Both the position numbers and the translations under genes were made by a program. DNA of 64,000 nt from the NCBI GenBank assembly GCA_016584495.1, contig WAID01000002.1, forward strand, positions 1,240,001-1,304,000, given 5' to 3'. The DNA comes from Celoporthe dispersa. Lineage: Eukaryota > Ascomycota > Sordariomycetes > Diaporthales > Cryphonectriaceae. A model generated the notes under the pieces. It saw nothing but the letters and a program-made list of their open reading frames with translations, had not been told where the DNA came from and did not search any database. Shown here one piece after another: positions 20,809 to 34,102 of this stretch. How positions within the stretch are numbered: the first letter of the stretch is position 1; each line of letters opens with the position of its first letter.

Positions 20809-23800
20809 CTATGCGATATGCACAGCCGAGATCGAGTCGGCCAGAAGTAACGTCTCTACCTGCTTCAGCAGGTCCGGTATTCGGAAAGGCTTCGAAAGCA
20901 CATCGTCCATGCCGCTCTGCCTCGCCGTCGCCACCTGCTGATCCCTCACGTTGGCGGTGACCGCGATGACCGGCACGTGCCCGTTCACCTCGCCTGCTGT
21001 CTCCATCTTTCGGATCTCGCGCACGCACGTCAGCCCGTCCATGTTAGGCATCTCGAGGTCCATCAGGATGATGTCGAGGGGAACGCCCCCGGTCTCATCG
21101 CAAAAGTGCGTCGTTCTCAAGAACGCCAGCGCCTCGAGGCCGTCGTTGGCGAGGTTGACCTTGCAGCCGGCCTTCTTGAGCTGGTTTGCCAGCACGCGCT
21201 GGTTGATCAGGTTGTCCTCCACCACTAGGATCGTTGTCTCCCTGGGGTCGAACTGCTTGCTGGCCTTGGCCACCACCAGACTGGCCCCCTGCCCGCCCGA
21301 CAGTGCGAGATCCTGTCGCTGGGGGGCGAGCTGCCGCTGCAGGCTCACGTCGCCGCTGAGGTGTCGCTCGAGCGGCAGGATCTGATCTCGGACTGCGTCG
21401 CTAGGCGGTCCACACCGCTTGGCCTGGACGTAGAAGCTGAAGATGCTTCCCTCGCCGGCTTCGGAGGCAACACCGATCTGCCCTCCGTGAAGCTCTGAGA
21501 GGCGCTTCGAGATGAAAAGACCCAGCCCACTCCCACCGTACTGGGCATGCGTGCGCGGCGAGGCCTGCTTGAAGCGCTGGAACAAGATCTGCTTCTCCTC
21601 GGCAGTCAGGCCGCAGCCCGAGTCTTGGACCTTGAACCGTATGTATATTGTATCGGAGTCGCTCCAATCATCTGCGACATTTCTTGCATTTCCGAGAGGC
21701 GCGAACTGGAAACCCTTGATATGATCTAGCACCGGTGGCTCGCGGCTCGCGGCGACGGCAACGGAAAGGTGACGCGTCTTCGATGTGGCCGTGAACTTGA
21801 TCGCGTTGGTCAGGAGGTTGATGAGGATCTGCAGCACCCGGCTGGGATCTAGAGAAACCCAGTCCACTTTGTGCTCAATATAGGAAGGGTGGACCTCGAA
21901 CTTGGCCTCGATGTCCTTGGCTTGTAGCTCCGAATCGAACATCCTGAGTGCCCGGCTCAAGATCTGCTCTGGTTGTGTGGGGATGGGCGTGATGAGTAGT
22001 AGGTTCGAGTCGAGTTTTGAGACTGTGAGTATATCGTCGACTATAGACTTTTGGTGCTGTACACACAAGCTGATGGTCTGGGCCGACTCCAGACAGGATG
22101 CTATCGTGTCCACATCGGGACTGACGCCCTCCTTCTTGCACTCCGCAAGAACCGTGCTGATATCGTCTGCACACTGGAGAATGGCGCTCAGCGGGTTCCG
22201 CATCTCGTGGGACGTGATGTCGATAAATTCGTTCTGTTGTCTCCGTGTCTCCTCGGCCTCGCTCAGTTGGAAATCTTGGAGGCCCTGCGCCCATTTTGTC
22301 TTGGAGATGTCGGTGATGCTTCCCATGATGGATCGTAGGGAGCCGTCGGATGCGATCTCCGGCTGAGCGATGAACATAACCCCTTTGCTCAATGTTAGGA
22401 TCATGTTACGAGTCTTCCTCTTGGATAAGAACTATTACTTACAGTAGTCGATAGCGTCTCCTTGCAGGTTCACGGGGTTGGCGTTGTGGATTTTCAGCTG
22501 GAGTTCGTCCGACCACGGGCGGTGCTCGTTGGCAAGTCTATGCCACCCGTCCTCCATGGTCTTCATGCTGCTATCCATGACGATGTCCATCCACGACAGC
22601 TCGGACTGGCTATCTCTCGGAAGCCCGGTCATCTCGTAGAAAGTATCGTTCGCCTCGCGCAGGACACCCTCAGGGCTGATGAGAAACATCCCGAGGGGGG
22701 AGAGCTCGGTCATCCGCCGTAGCCTGCTGGCCTGGAGCTCCAACTGCTGGGTCAGGCTTTCTGTTGATACGGTCAGCGAGGGCCTAAAAGCCAACCTAGG
22801 GGCCAGGTAGAAAGAATACCTTTCTCAAGATGCGCGGCCTCAAAGGCATCCGTCATTCGACGAGTCTCTTCTTCGAAGAGGATGACCGAGGCCAGGGATG
22901 TCGCCAGCTGCCGGTTGAACATGGCGGCAAATGATTTGTATTCGTCGTCATAAGGTCTCCGAGGGTTCACGCCCAGCACAAGGAAGGCTAATACGTTGTC
23001 GGCATTTGTGGGACGAACAGGAAAGATGATAGCTTCCTTGCACGGGTCCCCAAACCCCTGCCAATCGATCCCCTCTAGGAGCGACTCGGGCAGAGTACCA
23101 TCTCGAACCCGCAGCAGGGTAGGCTCCCGAGTGCGCATCGCCTCTCGAAAGGATGGCACAAACCCCTCTGGACTTCGTCTTAGGTCAAGCTGTAGGGGGG
23201 CCGCAATGTGTCCCTCTGGCACGCCCAGGGAGCCTTCGAAGTGACAGGCCTTGAGAGAGATGGAGGTTTCTGATGCCGCAGAGGAGAACTCCCCGTCGTC
23301 ATCTTCTCCAACCGAGTACAACAGGGCGAACGGCACGTCTCGTGGGTTCTCCCCCAAGCTCTCTAGCACGTATTTCCAGAACTGCTTGACTGTCTTCGCG
23401 GCGCTGGTGCGCTCGCCGATCGAGTTGACCGTCTGCATGCGCCGTTGCTGCAACACCATTGATGTCGTCTGGAACGGTCCATTGTAGAAGCCAGAGAGCT
23501 CCCGAGTCGAGCTGGAGTACACAGGGACATAGGTCCAGGAGTAGTACGTTTCCTCGAGCATGCCATGTCGGTAGATAGACACGTAGTCATTATCTTTGCG
23601 CACACTAACACCGGTCCGCCCGCACTCCTCAAAGAGAGGCCCACAGTAGTCCCAAATCTCGGCGAAGAAGTCTGCAAAATCCGTGCCCATCAAGGTCGGG
23701 TGCTTATTTCCCGCGACCTCATTTGCATAGGCCTCATTATACATGACCGTCAGCTTAGAGCCCCAGAACAGGGCCGCTGGATGGGGGTTGGTCATGACGA

Positions 23801-24440
23801 GATTTGCAATCTGGCGGAACTCCGAGGACCATTGATCCATGTGTCCAATAGACGTGGCGCCCCAGTCCACACTGCGGACGTACTGCAGGTGAGCCGACAG
23901 TTGTCCCTGGGGCTCCGGCACCGTCCAGTCTATCGCGGCACGTTCTGGGAGGTTCGCAAGGTTGAGGGAGATGTTCTGCGAGGACTTGGAGTTGCCAGTC
24001 TTTGTAGAACCGCTGGTCGTAGGCTGCCGTGGGTAAAAGAGGGGAGACGGGTTGTCCTCCGCAGCGGGGAGGGAAGGGCTCGACAGGTCAAACACCTGGG
24101 GAGGATGGCGATCATCGTGGCCGGCATGCGCTGGGCCGTTCCGGCTACCTGTCTTCTTACTGGAAAGGCTGGCACGTACACCACCCGTGGCCACTTCCAG
24201 GGGCGCACCAGATGCAAGATCCAGCGGGGGGTCGGTGTTGATATGCCAGAGTCCGGTCCCGCTGACGAGCCTCCAGCGCTTTCTGACGGTCGACCCAGTC
24301 CACATCAGGTTGTGGTAGACGAAGCTCTGCGGGAAGACGTCCTTGGAGTCGTCGTGTGTCGTGACCCCTGTGGCCCAGGCCTTGAAGGCCTCGTGCGTCG
24401 AGGTGGTGGCTGCTGGATCTGCACCTGCATCGCGGCCCGC

Positions 24441-24477
<37 letters not shown>

Positions 24478-24740
24478 TTAAGGTGATGATGGCCGTCGGG
24501 AGGACGATGGTCGTTGCCGAGTACCGCATCAAGTAGCCGTTCATGCAAGCGCAGGGCAGCATTGCAGAAGACTGGGCAGATAGCTGTGGTGACATTGCTA
24601 CCGGGGTCGTCCGGATCCAGGTCGAGCACAAAGGTAGGCCTCGGGTCGGCATCTAGGACCTCCTTGAGTCCGAGGGCATCAAGGCTGTCTCCAATGTCCT
24701 CTGCCATGCCCGCAGAGAGGATAGAGAGGGGGTCGACCAC
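20809..24740 (-). CDS. Hybrid sensor histidine kinase
   Basis: Three exons, 24740-22820, 22760-22443 and 22382-20809, encode 1270 residues with clean phases and classical branch points (GCTGAC, CCTAAC). The order is: low-complexity N-terminus with poly-Thr; a PAS/GAF-like sensory region (about residues 270-640); a PAS domain (about 650-745); HisKA with the H-box ITSHEMRNPL (phospho-His about 805); HATPase_c with N-box LTNAIKF and G-boxes DSGCGL and GGSGLGLF; and a C-terminal receiver with phospho-Asp about 1188 in ILMDLEMP and conserved Lys about 1244 in SKPF. It probably signals through a His-phosphotransfer protein to the HOG/SSK1-SKN7 pathway. No transmembrane segment is evident, so it is likely cytosolic. 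I do not assign it to a numbered fungal HHK class. No frame problem is seen. Confidence 0.93.
24443..24475. repeat. (CGT)n trinucleotide repeat in the histidine kinase gene
   Basis: About eleven CGT triplets on the plus strand encode a poly-Thr run on the minus strand near the kinase N-terminus. The tract is in frame and uninterrupted. Confidence 0.9.
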
Positions 24741-25925
24741 CTGCCGCTGTGCCCCCTCAATGAGGCAGGGCTATTGGTGTGGATCCTTTTTTTCTTCCTC
24801 CCCTCCTTTCTTATAATTTGTTCCCTGCGACTTCCGCGGGCCCTTTTTGTCTTCCCACGGCACGTTTGGCAGCACGTGTTCGTGCCCCGGGAGATTCCAT
24901 AAATCGAGTTTGTAACAGAGGTAGAGAGGAGAAGTTTTTTCGATCCCACCTCCTCCTGACACAGGACGTGTGATGACGTCGGTGTCAATCCGGTGGTGCA
25001 GATACGGGTCACAGGGCGATTTCCTGGGATCGGCCGTGGGTTGCGCGGTTGGGCAGACGAGCGGTTGGCAGAGAAGTGCCCAGCGCCAGCGTGCCAGTTT
25101 AGGCGGTACCAAGGTACCACCTGCCCTCAGGAGTCAGGAAGCACTCCCCGGGGAAGGAGCTAAGCTGTAGTGTTGGCTTGCAGCAGCGCTAGCCTCTTCT
25201 GAATCCTTGGTTGATTCATTCGCGGCCAGCCCGTCAAAATAATTCCCAGCCCCTCCCTCCTCTGACATTTTTCTCGTGCTTCTCCCTCTCTCCCTCTCCC
25301 TTTCCATTTTCTTTATGGAAAAAATAAATATATAAAGAGGCCATGAATTCTCGAGAATCATTCCCAGCTAAGATGATGTTTCGCGCTTCACATCAGAAGT
25401 CCGTCATGTGTCTCGAACCACAAGAGTGATCCCGAGACTCGCACGTGATACCTAGTGTACCCTTGCCAGCGTTTCAAGATTCAATGATGTACTATGTAGG
25501 TACAATCGGCAGACTGGGATTGAGGAGACACTACGATCTGTTAGGAACGTGCATATTTCGAGTAACATGCTCTTTCGGTGCTTGCAGAACAACGTCGCTT
25601 GACATGACAGCGGAAGTGCACGCCTTCGATGGGATATTCATTAAAACTACTCCCCAGAGGGGCAGAAAAAAAGGGTGACTTTACCCGGGCAATTATTTCC
25701 GCTGGTGGACCTCATCCCCGCGCTAGATGCCCCCGCAGCATCTTATCTCTAGACAGAAAAGGGCCTGAAGATGGGGCAAAAGGGGAACTATAAGACCTGG
25801 AATACGCAAGCACAAAGGTACTAAAACGAAACGTCGAAAGAGTCTAGACCATGGCCCCACCCTCTAGAAAGGTTCGATTTCCTTGTCAACAGAAACCGGT
25901 TCCTGAGTGAACCAAAACACATGAC
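24741..25925. other. Intergenic, upstream of histidine kinase
   Basis: Promoter side of the kinase gene. No coding frame is supported. Confidence 0.5.
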
Positions 25926-27160
25926 ATGGGCAAATCTAATGAAAAGAGAAAGGAACCGGGGCAGAAACAGGGAGGCCAACAGAGTCGAGCTAATACTTAC
26001 AACTTATCTCGAATATGTGAGGCTCAATGTTTCCTCGCGAGACAGACCCGGGCGTTGGCACGACCAGTGCTCGAGGCTGCAGAGACCGCTCGTCGCAGCG
26101 GTTGTCTTTGCACATGGGCGTTCCATATCATGTGCAAATATCTTCCAATAACCCGTAGTGCCTTGATGCCCATCTTCGACATGACGTTCAGGTTTGGTCA
26201 AAACTTAAAATTGCGGCTACAATTAGCTTCCAGAAAACGCCGCATGAAGGATAGGCGCGGTCAAGCCGAAAATTTCCCGCCGCTTCCCAAGCCACTAGAG
26301 CCTTGGGCAGACGGTCCACAGCCTACGCAAAGTGTCTGCGTGAGGGTCCTGGTAGGCATTGTAACGGTGGTGGTCCTGTGGTTGTCCGACGATGAGCTGT
26401 GCAAAGAAGATGACGACATCTGCACAGTCGCAATTTCAGCCTTGCTCACTCACGCGGTCTTGCTGTCGATTATCGACGTGGTACATGTGGAGGCCGAGAC
26501 GCTAGCAGAAGTGGCCATTGGTGCAGCTGTTCTGCTTTCGATTTCGGGGTGCGGTGTCGAACTTCTCGGGGTCTCTCTACATCTCATACGTATGATTCTC
26601 GGCCAGAATTCTCGCACCTGTCGCCTGTCCAGAGTACTTCAGCGGAAGGGAGGTTTTCGTACACGATGATATAGTCATAGACATTGACTCTTGAGATATT
26701 GCTAGAGTCCAAGTCGTCGCATACTCTGTGCTGAGTACGGCGAATGAGTTGAACAAAGGACCAACATTATCACCGACAATTATCTCGGCCTATCCCACTA
26801 CGATGAATGTGGGAGATATTTGGACAACACTGGCGACCGAAGGAGGACTGGTCGAGCTTGGCGAGTTTTCACGGTATCTTTACACCGAGAAGTAGGCGGG
26901 GATGCCAATGACAGCGACAGCCACCAGAAGAACGTTGACGGAGATCGTGATCGATCTCTTTCTCAACTTGCAGTTAACATTCTTCTGCAGTACGTAGTGC
27001 GGACTGAAGAAAGGGCAACAGAATTTAGGACCTGATTACCACCTGTGCGAGGGCTTGTGAGTCATTGGCTGTAATAAGCATTGCCGGGGATCCAAAGATC
27101 TCAGAGTACTTTGAGGGCTTACGCTGACAGGAGCGGTGATAAATCCAAGCCTTGAATACT
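25926..27160 (-). pseudogene. Possible decayed multi-exon gene (membrane/secreted type)
   Basis: The minus strand shows protein-like islands. One is a transmembrane-like segment around 26985-26880 (Ser-Ile-Thr-Ile-Ser-Val then a Val/Ala/Ile run) preceded by Lys/Arg. Another is a Tyr/Val-rich stretch around 26727-26600. Short Ser/Thr-rich stretches lie around 26560-26280. Several intron-like signals occur (GTGTAAAG, GTATGAG, GTGAGT donors), but stops interrupt the joins and I could not build one frame. A 247-residue plus-strand frame covers 25926-26669 and has a hydrophobic second half, but it looks like a shadow. No domain recognised. Confidence 0.25.
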
Positions 27161-28684
27161 TAAGTAGCTATTACAATGAATACTCTGCACCTCGTGTAAA
27201 GTCAAATTAGAATTAAAGATTCAGTTAAGAATTCGCTATTTTAACCGCTGGATTTTGATGGCCCATGTCGCTATTTTCGGCGACCTCAACGGTGAGAGAC
27301 GCGGGTCACTGACAAATATTATTTAACATCTTTTATTCTACTTCCGATACTCTAACTCCTTTGGTCACTCTATATAACCGCCTCTCTACTCTATTCCAAG
27401 CTTTATAAGCATCCTAATTTGAAGTATGTGACTCTTGAAAAACTATCATCCGACATCTGAGATTCATATTAATCTTATACCTATTTTAAGCTCCCTGACT
27501 CACCACGACATAAGATAGCATCCATCAAACTTTTCGTTATCATCACAAAACGGTTCAAAGACTAAGACAGACTCTTTGTTGTGCGCTGCCGAAAAGAAAG
27601 AGAAGAAGCTATCTGCTATGGTTCAGAGGATAGGTCATATATCAGGAAGTCGCTGAGTCAGCAGTGGGAGCCGTAACCCTGCCTGCTCCAGTCGGAAGCC
27701 CTTACTACTCAGCCTCGGTCTCCTATAAGTTACAGTGCTGAAAATCACGGAAAGTGTGAATGAGCGGATGGATTGGCGCACAAGATGGGATTGACACACA
27801 ACGTGTGAAGAACGGCTGAGTGTGCTAAGGCCTGTTGGGGGGGAGGGGAGGGGGACACAACCTCTCTGGGTAGCAGGAACCCAAACGCACTTCCTGGCAA
27901 TTATGGCTTGGGTCTGCCCGATGCTGAGTTGTCCGCCCATATTTTTGGCCTTCGGCTGCAAACCAGGCCCAGATGGGACACCAATAGGACACCGAAGAAT
28001 TTATCAAGTGTGGACTACTTGAAAGCTCTCAGTGCTCCCAAACGTTTCGACGCAATGATAACGGTAACGAGGGTGGGTGGGTCTCGAGAGGTAATAATTA
28101 TTGGGTTCTGGAGCAACCAAGATACAGTACCACGCCGAGGGCAGGATGCGTGCTAAAAGCCTGCCTGTACCCACGCTTTTTGGTAATTACACTTACCGTG
28201 CTAGCCGCCTCTCCTTTGTCCGACGAATCTGCGAGGCGCAGGAATTCGAGACGATATCTAAGTTCAGGGGGGAGGGGGGAGGGTGGGAGGGGGCCTTAGC
28301 TCTTGTCGCATCCAAACTGTCGGGTCGACTCGACCCTTCATGGAAAGATCCTATTGGACATGCCCTTGGGGGTTGCCAGACCGATGTTGCACTCGCACAG
28401 CACAGCCACGCAAAGAGATGCAGGTTGGCGGCGCGGGTTTTACTATGGAGGAGTACTTCTGAGTGGCCTCTGCCCGCAACTAGGAATTATAACCAACATT
28501 ACGACAGTGCTGAGACGTCTACCGCCCGTACCGTGTCCTGAGAGTCGAGGTGGAATTTTGCAGAGCCTGCCAAGCCAACCCAGATCACATATGAAGGTCA
28601 AGGCCTCCTCTAAAGACCCTCAGGTAATATACGAACCATCAAAATACTCTCAATTTTCTGTGCCATCAACAAATATCAAGAAAA
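27161..28684. other. Intergenic, AT-rich left half
   Basis: From about 27160 to 27620 the sequence is visibly richer in A and T than the flanks, with no gene. From 27830 to 28680 there are G-rich runs and the promoter of the NO VEIN-like gene. I see no terminal repeats or transposase remnants. Confidence 0.45.
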
Positions 28685-31600
28685 ATGGCAGCCCCAAGCA
28701 CTCGCCAGGAAGCTCGGGAGCTCGTGCAAAAAATCGCCAGGGAATATGGCCACATTCGAGAAGATGTAATCAGTAATATGGACGCAGACGTGCGCCACGA
28801 GGTCGAAGAAGTTATACGCGCTTTAAAGGAAAAGATAGGAACCAGCGTTATTACGTATAGTAGTAGTCAAAACCCCATCTCTAACGGTACGGAACACTGA
28901 CCCTATTCATCTCCGCAGGCTCGCCAAGCATGTTTACACGAGCAAAGCCCGCTTCGTGTTTGAGCTTCTCCAAAACGCCGACGATAATAGCTACGATATC
29001 GCAATTCAGCAGGGCTTTGATCCTTATGTTTCCTTTCGCGTGTATCCACGCCAGATCGTGATCGAATGCAATGAAGACGGCTTCACCAGCGAGAACCTAA
29101 AAGCGATTTGCTCGGTCGGACAAAGCTCAAAACTCGGAGCCCAGGGCTACACCGGTGAGAAAGGCATCGGGTTCAAGTCCGTTTTCATGGTAGCTTGGAA
29201 AGCCCACATTCAATCGGGTGTCTTCTCTTTCTCCTTCAGGCACAAGAAGGGGGAATCAGGACTGGGGATGATGGCCCCCGTCTGGGAGGACACGGACGAG
29301 GAGCTAGACGCGCACCTGACAAGAATCACTCTTTATTTGAACGACACCGACGAACCGGACATCCTCGCAAGGACGCAAGAAGTCATCCGTGATCAGTTCA
29401 AGGACCTTCAGGAAACCCTCCTCATGTTCACCAGGAGGCTGAGGAGGATCAACGTCAGCTTCCACGGAGAGGATGGAGCACAGACTTCCTCTACAGTCTA
29501 CTCCATCGACCGCCAGCGTTCTTCGAACTACGCCGTGCTCACAAGAACCAAGGTCTCGGGCGGAAAATCCCAGAGGCGGACTAGGCGCTTCCACGTCACT
29601 ACCCACCAAGCTACGAACCTTGCCAAGAACGAGAACCGGGAATACTCTGACGCCGAAGAAACCGTGCGGGCATATTCGACATCGCAAGTCATCCTCGCAT
29701 TCCCACTCTCAGAGACCTCGGTCCCCATCGTCCCCATCGACCCCAACGACGAGCCCCATGACCTCTTCGTCTTCCTCCCAGTGCGCAGGGTGGGGTTCAA
29801 CTTCCTCATCCAGGCAGATTTCGTCACTGACGCCAGTCGACAAGACGTTGTTCAAGACTCCCTTCGTAACAATGGCCTTCTCGATGGCATTGCTGATGCA
29901 TTTGTCAAGGCAGTTTTGCAGTTTTGCAGCCACGATACTCTGCGATACCGCTGGATGAGGTACCTGCCGGATAAGAAAGCATCTCACTGGGGCCCGCTGT
30001 GGCTCTCTCTGGTCAACAAGATCGCCGACCGCTTGAGAACGACGCCTGTCTTGTACGGCAGGAGAAACCCACATCTACGACTCATTTCAGACGTCTACCA
30101 TCTCCGAAATGACTGCATCGACGGGGCCGGAGAGCCCCTGTTCTATGATGGCGATCCGGAACAAGTTGTGTCAGGTAGCTATAGTTGGGTCGACCTAACC
30201 CTCCTCGCCCCATATGGGTTTCAAGATGCCACCTTCCGCGAAGTCAACAGGTGGCTTCGGCAAGACCTTACTCGAGGTGCGCTGTCGCGAATGAAGTCGA
30301 GCACAACGTCTGAGGACTGGCATACGCGAGTCGCAAAACTTCTCCACAGACTATTCGAGCCAAATAACTACGGGAGCACGACTAAGGAAATAGAGACGCT
30401 GGACCTCCTGCCACTCCAAGATGGCACCTGGGTCAGCGCGTCGTCCGGCCCCATCTACTTTGCTCAGATGAATGAAATGGACATTCCTCCAGATGTCAGC
30501 CTCCGTCTCATCGCTAAGGATGTGACCAACACTCATCGAATAACCTTGTTTAAGGATCTGGGCGTGAAGACGGCCACCTCAGAGCTTGTTCGAGGAAGGA
30601 TCCTCCAGCGATACTCGCCAAAGGGAATCCCTTCGGATATATCGCTTCATGCGTCTAAACACCACCTCAAGTTTCTCTACTTGACCGAAAACAAAGATTA
30701 CGACTACAGGTCTATTTACACTCCACTACTCACCATCTATGATACTAGGGAAGTCATGCTCCGACCGTCTATGGTGTACACGGCCGACGACAAGCCGTAT
30801 GGCCCCCGGGAGCTACTTAGAAAGACCGACTCGGGTTCAGAAATCGGAAACGGCGCACCGGGATATTCTTCTGCGAGGTTTGTTCACGAATGGTACTTCA
30901 AAGACGCTCCTTCAACGCCCCAGGGCCAGCTGGCATGGACGGAATGGTTTCCCCAACGAGTCGGTGTGAAGAAAGTCGTCCATTTCCCACAAGGTAGGGT
31001 CCTGCAGGACGAAGCAGAATATCTGCAGCGCTACAGGCCTGAAAAGTTCCTTGGTGCGCTGAGAGTGGACTATCGGCAATCCCAGAGCCTCACGTCAGAT
31101 TTCATCGCTTGCCTCCGGGGCACACAGGTGCTGTGCCGAGGAAATCATCGGTCCCTGCTGGCCAACACCTACTTCCCGACCAAGGGCCTGGTAGCTCGTG
31201 TTGAGCGATATGTGCAGCCAGGCGCATTCTTTCCATGGCTCTGGCTGGACTCGGAAACCACACATGATGCCATTCCGTCCGAGTGGAAGCGTTTGCTGTC
31301 CGCTGTAGGAGTCGGGTCACCTTCAACCGATCTCGACTTTGCCCTAGATATGCTGCAGTACAGTCGGAACGCCTTCCCAGACAGGCCCACTAATGAGAAC
31401 AGAGAGAAGCTGTTCAAACTGTACGACCACATTCAGTACCAATGCGGCCAAGATGACAACCGGCCAAGAGCTCTGGAGAAAATTAGGTATGTCTTCATGA
31501 TCCAGTCCGTTGCGCTATAGACTCTGACACATGCATGCAGAGATATGTTCTCCAAGAGACAGTACATCTACATCCCAACATCTACCAATCGCTGCACCTG

Positions 31601-34102
31601 GGCTTTCCCTAGGGAATGTGTATTGAAAGCACCGCAAGACATGAAGACAAAGTTTGTGCTCGAACGGCTATACGAACCAGCATTTCACGCGAATGACGCG
31701 GAGCGCTCGTACTCACCGAGCTTCTTTACGGATATTTTGGGCGTCACATTATCCTGCACATGGGACATGTACGTCGACGAGCTCAAGGCACTCCAAATGT
31801 CGGGTTTCGACAATAGCGACACCATTACCAGCATCTACAAGGGATTGGACAGCTTTAGGCCAAGGCTCAGCCCCTCCATCCAGGATCGCCTCAGGTAAGC
31901 CAGATAAAGGAGGCTTCCGGAAGTTGGTCAGCGTCACTCACCATGGTTCATATTATTTAGGGATGCCTTTGAGGAAAATGCGCTTATTTACGCCCCATCG
32001 AACGACAGGCAGCCGTGGCGCAAGATATCCCAGTGCGTGTGGTCTCACGCTGCCCGGCTCCAGGAGAAGGTATCGCTCAACGATGATTACAGTGATCTGG
32101 AACAGTTCTTTGTGAGTCTACTCGGCGTCAAACCTGTGGATCTATCAATGGCCATCGATGAGTTGAAGGAGGCAGGTAGCAGAACATCGACTTCGACCAG
32201 GAATCTAACGGACGCTATCTGGACGGTCAACTCTTTGCTTCCCACAGAAGCCAATCCCCCCAGCCCACTGGAGGTCATACAGGGCCTGGTCTTCCCTATC
32301 AGGTACCATACTGGACACATCGCGCATGTTTCGGTGAGCACGCAGTTCTTTCTCGTTGACCGCGAGCTATATAAGGAAGCCTTTCAGAACCAGGCGAAAC
32401 TCCTCGCATTCACACTCGAAGAGGTCTCCCGGCTGCGTCCGTTCCTCGAATGGTGTTCCCTTGGCGACAGATATCTATCAAAGTGCGTCAGAGAGGTCAC
32501 CTCGTTCCACGGCGAAGGAGCCCGGCCAGTACTCAACTCCCACCGACAGGTTCGAAACCGGGCCCATGCGCTACTCAGGTGAGTATTTACTACCATAAAA
32601 GCTGTTTGCATTTAGTTTACTGACACGTTACAGAATTGCTGCCCATTTCAATAGTCCACGCACACAGTCCCAAGCAGACTTGGAAGGTTTTTACGAGGTC
32701 TTGAAGAACGCAGAAGTCCATGAGGCAGATGGTATCTCGTCCGACCTCAATCTCCATCAGGATGACAAGCTCCATGTCGTGGAAGGCAAGCGGGCTACTC
32801 TACACATTGATGAAGGCCGATCAGGTCTCAAGGTCTACCTTCCACGAAAGAAAAAAAGACCAGGCGTACACGTTAACCATGTCGCTCCCGGAGAAGCTGT
32901 TTGAATGGATGATGAGGCACCCACACACGCAGCAGCTCCCTGGAAAGATGGACAAGGAAGGGATTCGCGCGATCCAGAACATCTTCGGCATCCCGGGCTC
33001 TACGATCACTAATGCCTTGAAGGACAGTGGCATCGCCGAAATCAGCATACCCAGCGTTGACGAGGAAGGCTCCGACAACGAGACATCCAGTGAAGATTCA
33101 GAAAGTGACACGGCGGTCTCTGAAACATCCCTTCCACCTGTTGCGATCCCTTCACCAAATCACCGTAATTTCACAGACCGTCTTATCTCGCCAGTGACAT
33201 CTCGTCTTGCCTCGGGGGAGTCATCTGCAGCACCAGCACCACGCCTCAGCCCCGCGCCCACCACACCGCTACGGGCAGGAGAGAGCGATCGGAATTATAG
33301 AGCGCTCTTGGCCAGAGTCATTGCCGCAGCTCGAAGCAGCACGTTTCCGAGTCTCGGGGCATTTGACATGAGCCAGTTGCAGGCCACCATTCCCAGCATT
33401 GGTACTCTGAACGCGGACGTTGTACCGGACTTGGGCGTGCGGTCCGGGACCAAGTTCGAACGGGACTGCAAGGTTGGTGCGGCAGGTGAGCTTTATGTAA
33501 GTCTAATCCATTCCCACAAACCCATTCACAGGCACAACTAATAGTCTCCGGTCAGGTCTTTGAACTATTGTCGCACCTGAACCCCCAGCTCGCCGGTTTC
33601 TCTAGGCGTAACTGGCAGAGCAACATGCGGGCATACGTGAAAGTGCACCCCGACTACGCCGACATGGAGCTATGGAGCGGGCGCGAGACGTCAGACATCA
33701 CGTACGCGGACAATGAGGGTATCTTGACAGACCTGTTCGTGGACAAGGCCTACCTCCAAGGCCTCTGGGCGGGGAGAAGACCACAATATTTCATCGAAGT
33801 CAAAACCACGACTTCGTCCTGCGAGACGCCCTTCTTTATGAGCAGTTTGCAATATCAGAGAGTGAGTTTGACAATCTATGCAGTGCATCAGCTGTAGTCG
33901 CATCCCACTAATGCCGAGCCAGATGAAGGACAGCGCGTTAGGCACAGGGAATTCCCAGTGCATATATGTCATCTTCCGAGTCTACAATCTCGGTCAGGAC
34001 GACATGGGCCTCCGAATATACCTCGATCCGGAGGGGCTGAGAGTGTCGGGGCATTTGAAGTTTAGGGAGACGTGGTCGGTTGTGCCCGGCAATGTTGCGT
34101 AG
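28685..34102 (+). CDS. NO VEIN-like protein: GHKL ATPase plus DUF3883 (NOV_C)
   Basis: Seven exons: 28685-28854, 28919-31486, 31541-31894, 31961-32578, 32634-33496, 33556-33861 and 33923-34102, about 1685 residues. The N-terminus has a helical segment and then an Hsp90/sacsin-type ATPase: ELLQNADDN (E72, N76), the NEDGF box (D110) and GEKGIGFKSVF (136-146). The far C-terminus has the NOV_C/DUF3883 domain: GELYVFELL, then D1583 in LTDLF and E1605-V-K1607 in FIEVKTT, matching a PD-(D/E)XK-type active site. A Ser/Pro-rich linker precedes it. The same two-ended layout is known from plant NO VEIN and large fungal homologs, whose biochemical function is poorly known. Exon 5 needs one base fewer in the A7 tract at 32851-32857; the phases of all other joins fit. 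Convergent with the deaminase gene. Confidence 0.85.

Noticed and set aside
25868..25882. tRNA B-box-like GGTTCGA
   Set aside because: No matching A-box or cloverleaf around it; the same holds for similar short matches near 36662 and 52207.
32824..32880. Intron explaining the frame change in exon 5 of the NO VEIN-like gene
   Set aside because: No GT-AG pair of plausible length; a one-base difference in the A7 run is simpler and restores all downstream phases.
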